Positions 31,701 through 41,400 of a stretch of DNA of 58,668 nucleotides are shown piece after piece (position 1 is the first letter of the stretch; each line of letters starts with the position of its first letter). The notes under the pieces were generated by a model that was given only the letters and a program-made list of their open reading frames with translations, made no database searches and had not been told where the DNA came from. Position numbers and translations under genes: made by a program. Source of the DNA: Burkholderiales bacterium. GTDB taxonomy: Bacteria > Pseudomonadota > Gammaproteobacteria > Burkholderiales > Burkholderiaceae_C. Where the stretch lies: NCBI GenBank assembly GCA_016213265.1, contig JACRBA010000043.1:1-58668 (forward strand). Direction: 5' to 3'.

Positions 31701-34483
31701 ACGCAGTAGAAATCGAACAGGCCATCACAGACCTTGCGGAGCAGCCCTTTGACCCCGCAGAGTTCCCCTATGCCTTCCTTGAGGCCTTTGGCAACAAGGC
31801 GACGACCATCAAGCGCCTGCGTGCGGGGGCGTCGAACAAGTCCGACCTCGGCGGTGTTCTCCAGACCAGCAACATCCACATCCTGACCTGCGACGCAGGG
31901 CGGGTCACGCAGACGCTGGCCGCCCTCAAGGTCAGCCCGGCGACGGCCAAGGCCAAGGCGAAGTTCATCCTCGCCACCGATGGCACGGACTTCGAGGCCG
32001 AAGACCTGACCAGCGGCGAGACCGTCGCCTGTGCCTTCAAGGACTTTCCCGACCACTTCGGCTTCTTCCTGCCGCTGGCGGGCATTAGCACCGTCCGCCA
32101 GATCAGCGAAAACGCCTTCGACATCCGGGCCACCAGCCGCCTGAACCGGCTGTACGTCGAACTGTTGAAAGACAACCCTGAATGGGGCACGGCGGAGCGC
32201 CGCCACGACATGAACAAGCTCATGGCGCGGCTGATCTTCTGCTTCTTCGCCGAGGACACTGACATCTTCGTCGGCAGGGGCCGATTCACCGAAACCGTCG
32301 CGCAGATGAGTGCCAGGGACTCGTCGAACACGCACGAGGTTATCGCCATGCTGTTCCGCGCCATGAACACCAAGCGCGAGGACCGGGCAGCAGCCAAGAT
32401 TCCCCGGTGGGCCGAAGACTTCCCCTACGTCAACGGGCAGTTGTTCTCCGGCAGCGACGAAGTGCCGCGATTCAGCAAGATCGCCCGGTCCTACCTGCTG
32501 CACGTCGGCGGGTTGGACTGGACCAAGATCAACCCTGACATCTTCGGTTCGATGATCCAGGCCGTTGCCGAGGACGAGGAGCGCGGCGAGCTGGGGATGC
32601 ACTACACCAGCGTTCCCAACATCCTGAAGGTGCTGAATCCGCTGTTCCTCGACGACCTGCGGTCCAAGCTGGAAGAAGCGGGCGACAACCCACGCACCTT
32701 GCTCAACTTGCGCAAACGCATCGCCAGAATCAGAGTTTTCGACCCCGCCTGCGGGTCGGGCAACTTCCTGGTCATCGCCTACAAGGAGATGCGCGCCATC
32801 GAGGCCGAGATCAACCGACGGCGCGGCGAGCTGGATCATGCCTCAGAAATTCCGCTCACCAATTTTCGCGGGATCGAACTGCGCGACTTCCCGGCGGAGA
32901 TTGCGCGCCTCGCGCTGGTCATCGCCGAGTACCAATGCGACGTGCTGTACCGGGGCCAGAAGCTGGCACTCGCCGAGTTCCTGCCCCTGCGCAACGAGAA
33001 CTGGATCACCTGCGGCAACGCGCTACGGCTCGATTGGCTGAGTTTGATGGATGTTGGCGGCTCAGGTGTGAAGCTGGTTTCGGACGACCTTCTAAAAACA
33101 CCGCTTGATCAGGCTGAGATCGACTTCGAGAACGAAGGTGGCGAGACGTATATCTGCGGGAACCCGCCTTATGCCGGTCTGAGTTCGCAAACTCCGGAAC
33201 AGAAAGCGGATCTCAAGTGGCTCTTTGAAGATCACAGTCAATACTGGAAGTCGTTCGACTACGTGATGGGTTGGTTTTGGAAGGCGCATGAGTTCATGCA
33301 CCATCAGACGGCGAAAGCAGCCTTCGTTGCGACGAACTCAATTTGCCAAGGCCAGCTTGTTCACATGTTCTGGCCGCTGCTCCTGGACGCATCGTCGCGA
33401 ATTTTCTTTGCCTACTCGTCGTTCAAGTGGCGCAACCTGGCTACACACAATGCCGGTGTCACTGTCCTGATCATTGGTCTGACCACCGATACAGGTAAAG
33501 GGGCGCGACTCTTCGAGGCATCGGATGGCGACGAGGCCATCGAGAAGTTCGTTCCGAACATCAATGCATACATTGTGCCCGGACCAAATCTTTACGTTGA
33601 TGCCGTAAGTAGAGCGCCGACGGGTCGCCCCGACATGTACTGGGGCAACAAGCCCACAGACGGCGGAAATCTGATCTTGTCGCCCGATGAAGCGCGGCAG
33701 ATCACCCGTGAGTCGCCGACTGCTAAAAAATTTCTGCGGCCCTACTTTGGTTCGGATGAGTTCATCAAGGGTTCGCCTCGGGTTTGCATTTGGGTCACTG
33801 ATGCTGACGAAAGCGAGGCCAGTTCCGTCCCGAGCCTTGCTGTCCGCTTTGAAAAGGTGAGGGAGTTTCGGGAAAGTAGCAAGGCGAAGGAAACGCGCCC
33901 TGCTGCGCAGTACCCGCACAGATTCCGGCAGATTCAGGGCAAACCGGGCAACCAGTCAATCATCGTTCCGATCCATTCGAGCGAGTCTCGGCCGTATCTT
34001 CCAGTTGGGCTGCTCCCAACAGGTGGCATTATTTCCAATGCTGCGTATGGCCTGTACGACGCGCCTCTATGGAACATGGCGCTCATTGCCTCGCGCCTGC
34101 ATCTTGTATGGATCGCCACCGTCTGCGGCAAGCTGGAAACGCGCTACCGCTATTCCAACACCCTCGGCTGGAACACGTTTCCGGTGCCGACGCTGACCGA
34201 GAAGAACAAGGCCGATCTCATCCGCTGCGCGGAGGACATCCTGCTGGCGCGGGAGCATCACTTTCCCGCGACCATCGCGGACCTGTACGACCCCGAAAAT
34301 ATGCCCGCCGACCTGCGCGCCGCCCATGATCGCAACGACGAAGTGCTGGAGCGCATCTACATCGGTCGGCGCTTCAAGAACGACACCGAGCGGCTGGAAA
34401 AGCTGTTTGACCTCTATACCAAGATGACCGCTTCGGCTGCACCAGCCAAGGGCAAGAAGCGCAAAGCGGGAGCCAACGCATGA
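31697..34483 (+). CDS. Large N6-adenine DNA methyltransferase, MmeI-like without nuclease
   Basis: This 928-residue gamma-type adenine methylase has an N-terminal domain (1-330) that resembles MmeI-like proteins but shows no D...ExK nuclease motif. The SAM motif FDPACGSGNFL is at about 348-358, catalytic NPPY at 489-492, and a target-recognition region at about 560-810. The TRD-coding DNA (about 33050-34080) is visibly richer in A+T than the flanks, suggesting domain exchange. The helicase and GIY-YIG genes follow with overlaps of four and eight bases. I infer the methylase gives specificity and self-protection, and the nuclease is the GIY-YIG partner. A DISARM- or BREX-type methylase is the alternative. 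Confidence 0.85.
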   Translation: MNAVEIEQAITDLAEQPFDPAEFPYAFLEAFGNKATTIKRLRAGASNKSDLGGVLQTSNIHILTCDAGRVTQTLAALKVSPATAKAKAKFILATDGTDFEAEDLTSGETVACAFKDFPDHFGFFLPLAGISTVRQISENAFDIRATSRLNRLYVELLKDNPEWGTAERRHDMNKLMARLIFCFFAEDTDIFVGRGRFTETVAQMSARDSSNTHEVIAMLFRAMNTKREDRAAAKIPRWAEDFPYVNGQLFSGSDEVPRFSKIARSYLLHVGGLDWTKINPDIFGSMIQAVAEDEERGELGMHYTSVPNILKVLNPLFLDDLRSKLEEAGDNPRTLLNLRKRIARIRVFDPACGSGNFLVIAYKEMRAIEAEINRRRGELDHASEIPLTNFRGIELRDFPAEIARLALVIAEYQCDVLYRGQKLALAEFLPLRNENWITCGNALRLDWLSLMDVGGSGVKLVSDDLLKTPLDQAEIDFENEGGETYICGNPPYAGLSSQTPEQKADLKWLFEDHSQYWKSFDYVMGWFWKAHEFMHHQTAKAAFVATNSICQGQLVHMFWPLLLDASSRIFFAYSSFKWRNLATHNAGVTVLIIGLTTDTGKGARLFEASDGDEAIEKFVPNINAYIVPGPNLYVDAVSRAPTGRPDMYWGNKPTDGGNLILSPDEARQITRESPTAKKFLRPYFGSDEFIKGSPRVCIWVTDADESEASSVPSLAVRFEKVREFRESSKAKETRPAAQYPHRFRQIQGKPGNQSIIVPIHSSESRPYLPVGLLPTGGIISNAAYGLYDAPLWNMALIASRLHLVWIATVCGKLETRYRYSNTLGWNTFPVPTLTEKNKADLIRCAEDILLAREHHFPATIADLYDPENMPADLRAAHDRNDEVLERIYIGRRFKNDTERLEKLFDLYTKMTASAAPAKGKKRKAGANA

Positions 34484-36534
34484 GCGACAAGATCACGTCC
34501 GTACCGTCCGTTTCCGTCACCTACGCCCGCAACGGCGGATCGACTAAGGCCAATGCGCTTGGGATGAGGCCCATGCAGGAGCGGGCCTACGAGAAGCGGG
34601 GCGAGCAATACCTGCTCATCAAGTCGCCGCCCGCATCGGGCAAGAGCCGTGCGCTGATGTTCGTGGCACTCGACAAGCTCAAGAACCAGGGCTTGAAGCA
34701 GGCCATCATCGTTGTGCCGGAGAAGTCCATCGGTGCCAGCTTCAACGACGAGCCGCTGTCGAAGTACGGCTTCTGGTCAGACTGGCAGGTCGAACCCAAG
34801 TGGAACCTGTGCAACGCGCCAGGCAACGACAACGGCGGGAAGGTGAAGTCGCTGGGCACATTCCTTGAAGGCGACGACAAGGTGCTGGTCTGCACCCACG
34901 CGACGTTCCGTTTCGCGGTCGATGCCTACGGCGTGGAGGCGTTCGACAACCGACTGATCGCGATCGATGAGTTCCACCACGTTTCGGCCAACCCGGACAA
35001 CAAGCTCGGCTTGCACCTCGGGCAGTTCTTCGCGCGGGGCAAGACGCACATCGTCGCCATGACAGGCTCCTACTTCCGTGGCGACGCCGAGGCCGTGCTC
35101 GCGCCGCAGGATGAGTCGAAGTTCGATACTGTCACCTACACCTACTACGAGCAGCTCAACGGCTACGAGTACCTCAAGCAACTCGACATCGGCTACTTCT
35201 TCTACAGCGGGCCTTACGTCGATGACATCCTCAACGTCCTCGATCCCGCCGAGAAGACCATCATTCACATCCCGAATGTCAATTCGCGCGAGAGCACGAA
35301 GGACAAGATGCGGGAAGTGGAGCACATCATCGAGGCGCTGGGTGAATGGCAGGGCATCGACCCTGCGACCGGCTTCCAACGTGTCAAGCGCCCCGATGGC
35401 TGCGTGCTGCGCATCGCCGATCTCGTCGATGACGATGCCGCCAAGCGCGACCGCGTGTCCGCCGCGCTCAAAGACCCGGCGCAGAAGAACAACCGCGACC
35501 ATGTGGACATCATCATCGCGCTGGGCATGGCGAAGGAAGGCTTCGACTGGATTTGGTGCGAACATGCGCTCACCGTGGGCTACCGCGCTAGCCTGACCGA
35601 GATCGTGCAGATCATCGGCCGAGCTACCCGCGACGCCCCCGGCAAGACCCGCGCGAGGTTCACCAACCTGATCGCGGAGCCGGATGCGGCCGAGGAAGCT
35701 GTCACCGAGGCCGTCAACGATACGTTGAAGGCCATCGCGGCAAGCCTGCTGATGGAGCAGGTTCTAGCTCCGCGCTTCGAGTTCAAGCCCAAGAACCCCG
35801 ACAGCGGCCCGACGCCGGGATTTAACTACGGCGAGGGTGGCTACGACGCGGACCGTTGCAATGTCGGTGTCAATGAGCAGACAGGGGCTTACCAGATCGA
35901 GATCAAGGGCCTCGCCGAGCCCAAGAGCAAGGAGGCGGCGCGAATCTGTCAGGAAGACCTGAACGAAGTCATTGCGGCCTTCGTGCAGGACAAGCCCACC
36001 ATCGAGCGCGGCCTGTTCGATGAGGAGCTGGTGCCCGAGGAACTGACGCAGGTTCGCATGGGCAAGATCATCAAGGACAAATATCCCGAGCTTGACGCCG
36101 AAGATCAGGAGGCCGTGCGTCAGCACGCCATTGCTGCCCTCAACCTCACGCAGCAGGCCAAGCGGCTGGTGACCGAAGGTGAGAGCGATGGAACACCCAA
36201 CACCGCCCTGATCGACGGCGTGCGCCGCTTTGCGATGGACGTGCGCGAGTTGGACATCGACCTGATCGACCGCATCAACCCTTTTGGCGAAGCCTACGCC
36301 ATCCTTGCGAAGACCATGAGCGAGGACAGCTTGAAGCAGGTTGCGACAGCCATCTCGGCGAAGCGCACGAGTCTGACGCCGGACGAGGCGAAGGAGATGG
36401 CTGTTCGCGCCGTTCAGTTCAAGAAGGAGCGCGGACGCATTCCTGCACTCGATTCCCAGGATGCCTGGGAGCGACGCATGGCCGAAGGCGCGGCCGCCTT
36501 TATGCGATTCAAGGCGGAGGGGCGCTATGAGTAA
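34480..36534 (+). CDS. SF2 DEAD/DEAH-type helicase of the modification/helicase/GIY-YIG module
   Basis: This 684-residue helicase has Walker A SPPASGKS (49-56), motif II DEFHH (163-167), motif III MTGSY near 197 and motif VI QIIGRATR (377-384). The C-terminal 280 residues form a helical extension of unknown function, partly repeating charged helices. It resembles Type I/III restriction translocases in motif order but lacks a nuclease domain itself. Its start overlaps the methylase stop (ATGA) and its stop overlaps the GIY-YIG start (ATGAGTAA), so the three proteins are likely made in fixed ratio and may form one complex. Confidence 0.87.
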   Translation: MSDKITSVPSVSVTYARNGGSTKANALGMRPMQERAYEKRGEQYLLIKSPPASGKSRALMFVALDKLKNQGLKQAIIVVPEKSIGASFNDEPLSKYGFWSDWQVEPKWNLCNAPGNDNGGKVKSLGTFLEGDDKVLVCTHATFRFAVDAYGVEAFDNRLIAIDEFHHVSANPDNKLGLHLGQFFARGKTHIVAMTGSYFRGDAEAVLAPQDESKFDTVTYTYYEQLNGYEYLKQLDIGYFFYSGPYVDDILNVLDPAEKTIIHIPNVNSRESTKDKMREVEHIIEALGEWQGIDPATGFQRVKRPDGCVLRIADLVDDDAAKRDRVSAALKDPAQKNNRDHVDIIIALGMAKEGFDWIWCEHALTVGYRASLTEIVQIIGRATRDAPGKTRARFTNLIAEPDAAEEAVTEAVNDTLKAIAASLLMEQVLAPRFEFKPKNPDSGPTPGFNYGEGGYDADRCNVGVNEQTGAYQIEIKGLAEPKSKEAARICQEDLNEVIAAFVQDKPTIERGLFDEELVPEELTQVRMGKIIKDKYPELDAEDQEAVRQHAIAALNLTQQAKRLVTEGESDGTPNTALIDGVRRFAMDVRELDIDLIDRINPFGEAYAILAKTMSEDSLKQVATAISAKRTSLTPDEAKEMAVRAVQFKKERGRIPALDSQDAWERRMAEGAAAFMRFKAEGRYE

Positions 36535-37705
36535 CTCCGATCTTGACGAACTCGCTGCGGAGCTTGCCGAGTTCGCACCGCCCGAGGCGAAGGCCGGACG
36601 GCCGGCCAGTGAGGAGCGCGTCATCGCGGGCTTCGAGGAAATCCAACGCTTCACCGAGAAGCACGGGCGTGCGCCGCAGCATGGTGAGGATCGCGACATA
36701 TTCGAGCGCCTCTACGCCGTGCGCCTGGACCGCTTGCGTGCTCTCCGGGACTGCCGCGCCCTGCTGGAGCCGCTGGACCATCAGGGCCTGCTTGCCGGGG
36801 CGCCTACCGTTGCCGCTTCGGCAGATGAAGCCATCGACATCGACGACCTGGCCGCCGAGCTGGCGGGCGTAGCCGACGCAGACGACATCACGGTCCTACG
36901 CCATGTCCGCACCAGCGCCGACAAGCGCGCCGCCGAGGAGATCGCGGATCGCAAGCCTTGCGAAGACTTCGAGGCGTTCAAGCCACTGTTCGAGCGTGTA
37001 GCGACGGAAGTCAAGACCGGCTTGCGCCAGTCCCAGCCCATAGAGGCGGGCCGCCGCGCGATTGAGGTCGGGGACTTTTTCGTTCTCGATGGAATCACGC
37101 TCTACGTCGCAGAGGTCGGCGAACCGCTGAAAACCACCGCCGGGGAAGTGGACCGCCGCCTGCGCCTCATCTTCTCCAACGGCACCGAAAGCAATCTGCT
37201 GTTGCGCTCGCTCCAGCGCGCTTTCTACAACGATCCCGCCGCGCGGCGGCTGGCCTCGCCCGAGAGCGGACAACTCTCCTTCGGCGGGGAGCTTGAAGCC
37301 GATGATGTCGAAAGCGGCACGATCTACGTCCTGCGCTCCCTCTCCGATCATCCCTATGTCGCGCAGCACCGCGAGATCATTCACAAGGTCGGCGTGACCG
37401 GGGGCAGGGTGGAGACGCGCATCGCCAACGCCGAGCACGACTCCACCTATCTGCTGGCGAAGGTCGAAGTGGTGGCGACCTACAAGCTCGCGGGCATCAA
37501 CCGCACCCGGATGGAGAACCTGTTCCACAGGCTGTTCGCGCCCGCGCGGTTGAACATCACCATCAACGACCGCTTCGGTCACCCCGTGCAGCCCGAGGAA
37601 TGGTTCCTGGTGCCGCTCCATGTGATCGACGAAGCGGTGCAGCGCATCCGGGATGGGTCTATTACCAATGTGGTCTATGACCCGAAAACTGCCCGGCTAG
37701 TCTAG
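36527..37705 (+). CDS. GIY-YIG nuclease (T5orf172-type) of the same module
   Basis: This 392-residue protein has a C-terminal GIY-YIG domain at about residues 264-380: GTIYVLRSLSD (first motif as T-IYV), HKVGVTGGRVETRI (second motif with the catalytic arginine) and a glutamate in NRTRMENLFHRLFAPARLN. The N-terminal 250 residues are acidic and helical (LDELAAELAEFAPPE, DIDDLAAELAGVADADDI) and may bind the helicase or methylase. The family is called T5orf172/MUG113 and nicks or cuts DNA. As the only nuclease in the operon it is the likely effector. The start overlaps the helicase stop by eight bases. Confidence 0.85.
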   Translation: MSNSDLDELAAELAEFAPPEAKAGRPASEERVIAGFEEIQRFTEKHGRAPQHGEDRDIFERLYAVRLDRLRALRDCRALLEPLDHQGLLAGAPTVAASADEAIDIDDLAAELAGVADADDITVLRHVRTSADKRAAEEIADRKPCEDFEAFKPLFERVATEVKTGLRQSQPIEAGRRAIEVGDFFVLDGITLYVAEVGEPLKTTAGEVDRRLRLIFSNGTESNLLLRSLQRAFYNDPAARRLASPESGQLSFGGELEADDVESGTIYVLRSLSDHPYVAQHREIIHKVGVTGGRVETRIANAEHDSTYLLAKVEVVATYKLAGINRTRMENLFHRLFAPARLNITINDRFGHPVQPEEWFLVPLHVIDEAVQRIRDGSITNVVYDPKTARLV

Positions 37706-37760
37706 CTACGGTAACTGGCGAAGCAACGCCACCAGGTTTTACATAGGGGGGAGATAAAAC

Positions 37761-39599
37761 ATGCGTGTAGCCCGGATAGAAATAGAGAACTTCAGGGGCA
37801 TAAAACAGGCGAAGCTGTTATTTCCCAAGCATGGCGTTCTTATCGGCGACAACAATACCGGAAAGACAACGATCCTGGAGGCCCTGGATCTCGTTCTTGG
37901 GCCGGATCGCCTCAATCGCCAACCCGCAATTGACGAGCATGACTTCTTCGGAGGCATTTATGCTCAAATGCCCGACGCCCCTCCGGAAAACGGTGGAGCC
38001 GACGGCGCTGCTCCGCCCGAGCCTGGTGAAGAAGTCGCAGAGGACTCGGCACCGGACTCGGCACCGAAAATCGTCATAGAGGCGACGATCGCCGACCTGA
38101 CTGACGAGCAGAAGGGGAAATTTGGAGATTACATCGAATTCTGGGACTCGGCTGTGGACAAGTTCTACGAGGCGCCCAATCCTGCCGGCGTTGATGCTGC
38201 TTCGATCACAGAGGCACTCCGCGTTACTTTCCATGGTTGGTACGACAAAGAAGAGGATGACTTCGAGGGTGCCACCTACTTCACCCGCAGCCTCACCGAA
38301 GGCGACAAGCCCGACCCGTTTTCCAGGAAGCACAAGCAGCTTTGTGGCTTCCTATACCTCCGCTCCATTCGCACCGGCTCGCGAGCCCTTAGCCTAGAAC
38401 GCGGCAGCTTGCTCGACATCATTCTGCGCTTGAAAGAGGTCCGGCCGCAGATGTGGGAGGCTACTCTCACCACACTTTCCAATATTGTGGTCGCCAGCGA
38501 TCCAGCGCTGGGCATCTCCCCTGTATTAGAGAGTATCAACACGGCGCTGAAGAAATATGTCCCCAAAGAATGGGGGGTTGAGCCTCATCTCAAGGTGTCG
38601 AATCTCACTCGCGAACACCTAAGAAAGGTTATTACAGCCTTCATCGCCACCGGCGACGGCATGCATGCGGCACCGTTCTACCGGCAAGGTACAGGCACGA
38701 TCAACATGCTTGTCCTGGCAATGCTGTCCCAGATCGCCGAGAGCAAGCAGAACGTCATATTTGCCATGGAGGAACCTGAAACAGCTATACCTCCCTATGC
38801 GCAGAAACGGATCATTCACGAAGTACGCAAACTGGCATCCCAAGCCCTCTTTACGTCCCATTCGCCCTATGTGCTAGAGGAGTTCGAGACGGATGAAACC
38901 GTTGTGCTCGCTCGTGACGCTTCGGGCCGGATGGGGCAAAGGGCTATTGCGCTGCCCGACAATGTGAAACCGAAGCGCTACAGGCAGGAGTTTCGCACCC
39001 GCTTCTGTGAAGGTTTACTTGCTCGCCGCGTTCTTCTGGCGGAAGGACCAACTGAGTATTCAGCGTTCCCGGTGGTGTGCCGACGCCTCGCAGAGATCAA
39101 TCCAAAGAGCTATCTCTCCCTCGAAGCGCTCGGGATATGTACAGTTGACGCAGACGGCGAGAAAAACGTCCCCGGCATGGCGCAGCTCTACAAAGCTCTG
39201 GGGAAGCGAACCTTTGCGATTTGCGACAAGCAAGAGGAAGCAAACAAGGCACTAATTGAGGCACAGGTCGAACTGCTGCTCATGCACGACGAAAAGGGCT
39301 TTGAGGATTTGGTCCTGAAAGGCACAACGGAAGAGGCCCTGAAGCGATTTGCAAAGCAGTTGGACTGGCCAACACACTTGGCGCAGAAATACCCGGATCC
39401 GGAAGCACAGGCGGAAGCTGCACTGAGAGATTACTTCTTTTGGTCGAAGGGCAACTGGGGCACTGCCGACTTTCTTGCTCAATGCAGCGAAGAAGAGATT
39501 CCGGAGTGGCTTCGTGATGCCGCGCTGAAATTGAAAGCGGCTTGTACGCCCGCTCACGCTGAAGCAGACGCGGAAGCTGGTGCCGATGGAACTGACTGA
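37761..39599 (+). CDS. gajA: OLD-family ATPase-TOPRIM nuclease, GajA-like
   Basis: This 612-residue protein has an N-terminal ABC-type ATPase (Walker A GDNNTGKT at 29-36; ABC-like QGTGTINMLVLAMLS near 312; Walker B IFAMEEPE near 333). The C-terminal TOPRIM domain has LLAEGPTEYSAFP near 425 and TVDADGEKN near 463. This OLD layout matches GajA of the Gabija defence system, which nicks phage DNA when nucleotides fall. A short acidic, proline-rich insertion (about 70-95) is extra. The UvrD-type partner GajB follows, overlapping by 14 bases. GGGGGGAG precedes the ATG. A generic OLD nuclease is the alternative reading. Confidence 0.82.
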   Translation: MRVARIEIENFRGIKQAKLLFPKHGVLIGDNNTGKTTILEALDLVLGPDRLNRQPAIDEHDFFGGIYAQMPDAPPENGGADGAAPPEPGEEVAEDSAPDSAPKIVIEATIADLTDEQKGKFGDYIEFWDSAVDKFYEAPNPAGVDAASITEALRVTFHGWYDKEEDDFEGATYFTRSLTEGDKPDPFSRKHKQLCGFLYLRSIRTGSRALSLERGSLLDIILRLKEVRPQMWEATLTTLSNIVVASDPALGISPVLESINTALKKYVPKEWGVEPHLKVSNLTREHLRKVITAFIATGDGMHAAPFYRQGTGTINMLVLAMLSQIAESKQNVIFAMEEPETAIPPYAQKRIIHEVRKLASQALFTSHSPYVLEEFETDETVVLARDASGRMGQRAIALPDNVKPKRYRQEFRTRFCEGLLARRVLLAEGPTEYSAFPVVCRRLAEINPKSYLSLEALGICTVDADGEKNVPGMAQLYKALGKRTFAICDKQEEANKALIEAQVELLLMHDEKGFEDLVLKGTTEEALKRFAKQLDWPTHLAQKYPDPEAQAEAALRDYFFWSKGNWGTADFLAQCSEEEIPEWLRDAALKLKAACTPAHAEADAEAGADGTD

Positions 39600-41400
39600 G
39601 GGTCAACTGAATGTAATGGAGTCGGATGGGCACCTGCTTGTCACAGGTGGACCTGGGTCGGGTAAGACAACCATCTCCATCATCAAGGCGTCCCAGATCG
39701 CGGAGCAACATGTTCGCCCAGGTCAGAAAATTCTGTTTCTCAGCTTCGCGCGTGCGACTGTTTCCCGCGTGGTGGAGGCCATCGAATACGAACAGAAGAT
39801 CCCGGCCGCCACGAAAAATTTCATCGACGTCGATACCTATCATGCATTCTTCTGGCGCACCTTAAAGACACATGGCTATCTGATAGGCCTGCCCCGTAGA
39901 TTAGGGATTCTCACCCCACCCAATGAGGCCATCGCTCTCTCGGGGGTCAGGTCGGGCTTCCCAGCCAGAAATCTCACGGATGAACAGAAGGAAGCCAAGA
40001 AAGCTGCTGAAGCGGCGGAGCGTATCCGTCTGGCAACGAACGAGGGGCGGATTTGCTTCGACCTCTTCGCTCCGTATGTGGGGGATATTCTGCATGGTAG
40101 CGAGCGCATCCGGCGTCTCATCGCAACCATGTATCCGGTCATCATTCTTGACGAGTTTCAGGACACCAACGGCGCGCAATGGCGCGTGGTTCAGGCGTTG
40201 GGCAAGTCGTGCAGGCTGATCGCCCTCGCCGACCCAGAGCAACGAATTTACGACTGGATAGGTGCCGATCCCGCACGCCTTGATCATTTCCGGGATGCAT
40301 TCGCCCCAACGGCGGTTGACCTCAGTACCGACAATCACAGAAGCGCAGGGACGGAAATTGCCATTTTTGGCAATGACCTACTCACCGGTGAATTTCGCCA
40401 GCAAGAATACAAGGGTGTCTCGTTTGATGTCTTTGACCCGTTTTCCGGTCCAGCGATGACCAAGCTGGTGACAACAATCTATGCGGCTCGCCAGCGTTTG
40501 ATGACTCAAGGCATTGAGAACTGGTCTCTGGCGATTCTTGTTCCGACCAAGAAATTGACGCGCCTGGTGTCTGACGCTTTGCGTCACCCTCCGGCCGGGA
40601 TGACGGAGGTGTTTCACACGGCAACCATCGAGATGGAGGCCGCGATCCTTGGAGCTGAAGTCATTGGCCTTTTGATGCAACCTTCCGGAGATAGTCGTCA
40701 CTTCGCGCAGTTCATTGACCTATTGTGCAACTACTTCCAAGGCAAAGATGGGAGTGAGCCGACGCAAGGGGCGTTGAAGGAGGCTGCGAGCATCCGGGGC
40801 GCTTATGAAGAGTTGTTGGCAAGCCGTGCTAATGGCAAAGCCATCCGCAGGAACAGTATCCTCGTCAACGTGTTGACGGTATACGATCAGGTTCGCGCCC
40901 TTGTCTTGACGGGCGATCCAGACAAGGATTGGCGCGCTGTGCGGCGCGTTCTGGAAGATGGTGCATGCAAACGCCTGAAAGAGATCGCGGAGGAGGTTCG
41001 AAACATCCGCCTACTGGACCGAGGTACTCAACTTCGCCAACAACTTTCTCAGGATTGGCGAGACAACGGATATCGCAATGCGCTGGCGATCATTCGACAA
41101 GCCTTCGTCCAAGAGCACTTTTCTACGAGCGCTAAGCCCGAATCCGGCGTTGTCGTGATGAACATGCACAAAGCGAAGGGGAAACAGTTCGACGAGGTAA
41201 TCATTTTTGAAGGTTGGCCGAAGCGGGCAAAAGGGAAGATCGTCGCAAACACAGACCGCATTGTGCGCTTCAACTCCAGAGATCAAATCAATGACCAAGC
41301 ACGACAGAACTTTCGGGTCAGTGTCACGAGAGGGAGGCGGCAGACGACGATCTTGACGCCTAAAGGCGATCCTTGCGTGTTGCTCGTTGGTGAGGCGTGA
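39586..41400 (+). CDS. gajB: UvrD/PcrA-type SF1 helicase, GajB-like
   Basis: This 604-residue SF1 helicase has Walker A GGPGSGKT at residues 21-28, LSFARATVSRV (motif Ia), DEFQD at 189-193, a Q-rich ADPEQRIYDWIGA motif III, and the late motif MNMHKAKGKQFDEVIIFEGW followed by RVSVTRGRRQTTIL. GajB of Gabija is a UvrD-like helicase or DNA sensor encoded immediately after GajA, as here. It is longer than the usual ~500 residues because of an inserted region (about 290-460). The start ATG at 39586 lies within gajA. It closes the cargo block. Confidence 0.82.
   Translation: MELTEGQLNVMESDGHLLVTGGPGSGKTTISIIKASQIAEQHVRPGQKILFLSFARATVSRVVEAIEYEQKIPAATKNFIDVDTYHAFFWRTLKTHGYLIGLPRRLGILTPPNEAIALSGVRSGFPARNLTDEQKEAKKAAEAAERIRLATNEGRICFDLFAPYVGDILHGSERIRRLIATMYPVIILDEFQDTNGAQWRVVQALGKSCRLIALADPEQRIYDWIGADPARLDHFRDAFAPTAVDLSTDNHRSAGTEIAIFGNDLLTGEFRQQEYKGVSFDVFDPFSGPAMTKLVTTIYAARQRLMTQGIENWSLAILVPTKKLTRLVSDALRHPPAGMTEVFHTATIEMEAAILGAEVIGLLMQPSGDSRHFAQFIDLLCNYFQGKDGSEPTQGALKEAASIRGAYEELLASRANGKAIRRNSILVNVLTVYDQVRALVLTGDPDKDWRAVRRVLEDGACKRLKEIAEEVRNIRLLDRGTQLRQQLSQDWRDNGYRNALAIIRQAFVQEHFSTSAKPESGVVVMNMHKAKGKQFDEVIIFEGWPKRAKGKIVANTDRIVRFNSRDQINDQARQNFRVSVTRGRRQTTILTPKGDPCVLLVGEA

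Noticed and set aside
31697..37705. DISARM or BREX assignment of the methylase-helicase-nuclease set
   Set aside because: No DrmA/B/C, PglZ, BrxA/B/C or BrxL-like genes are present; only the methylase and helicase categories overlap.
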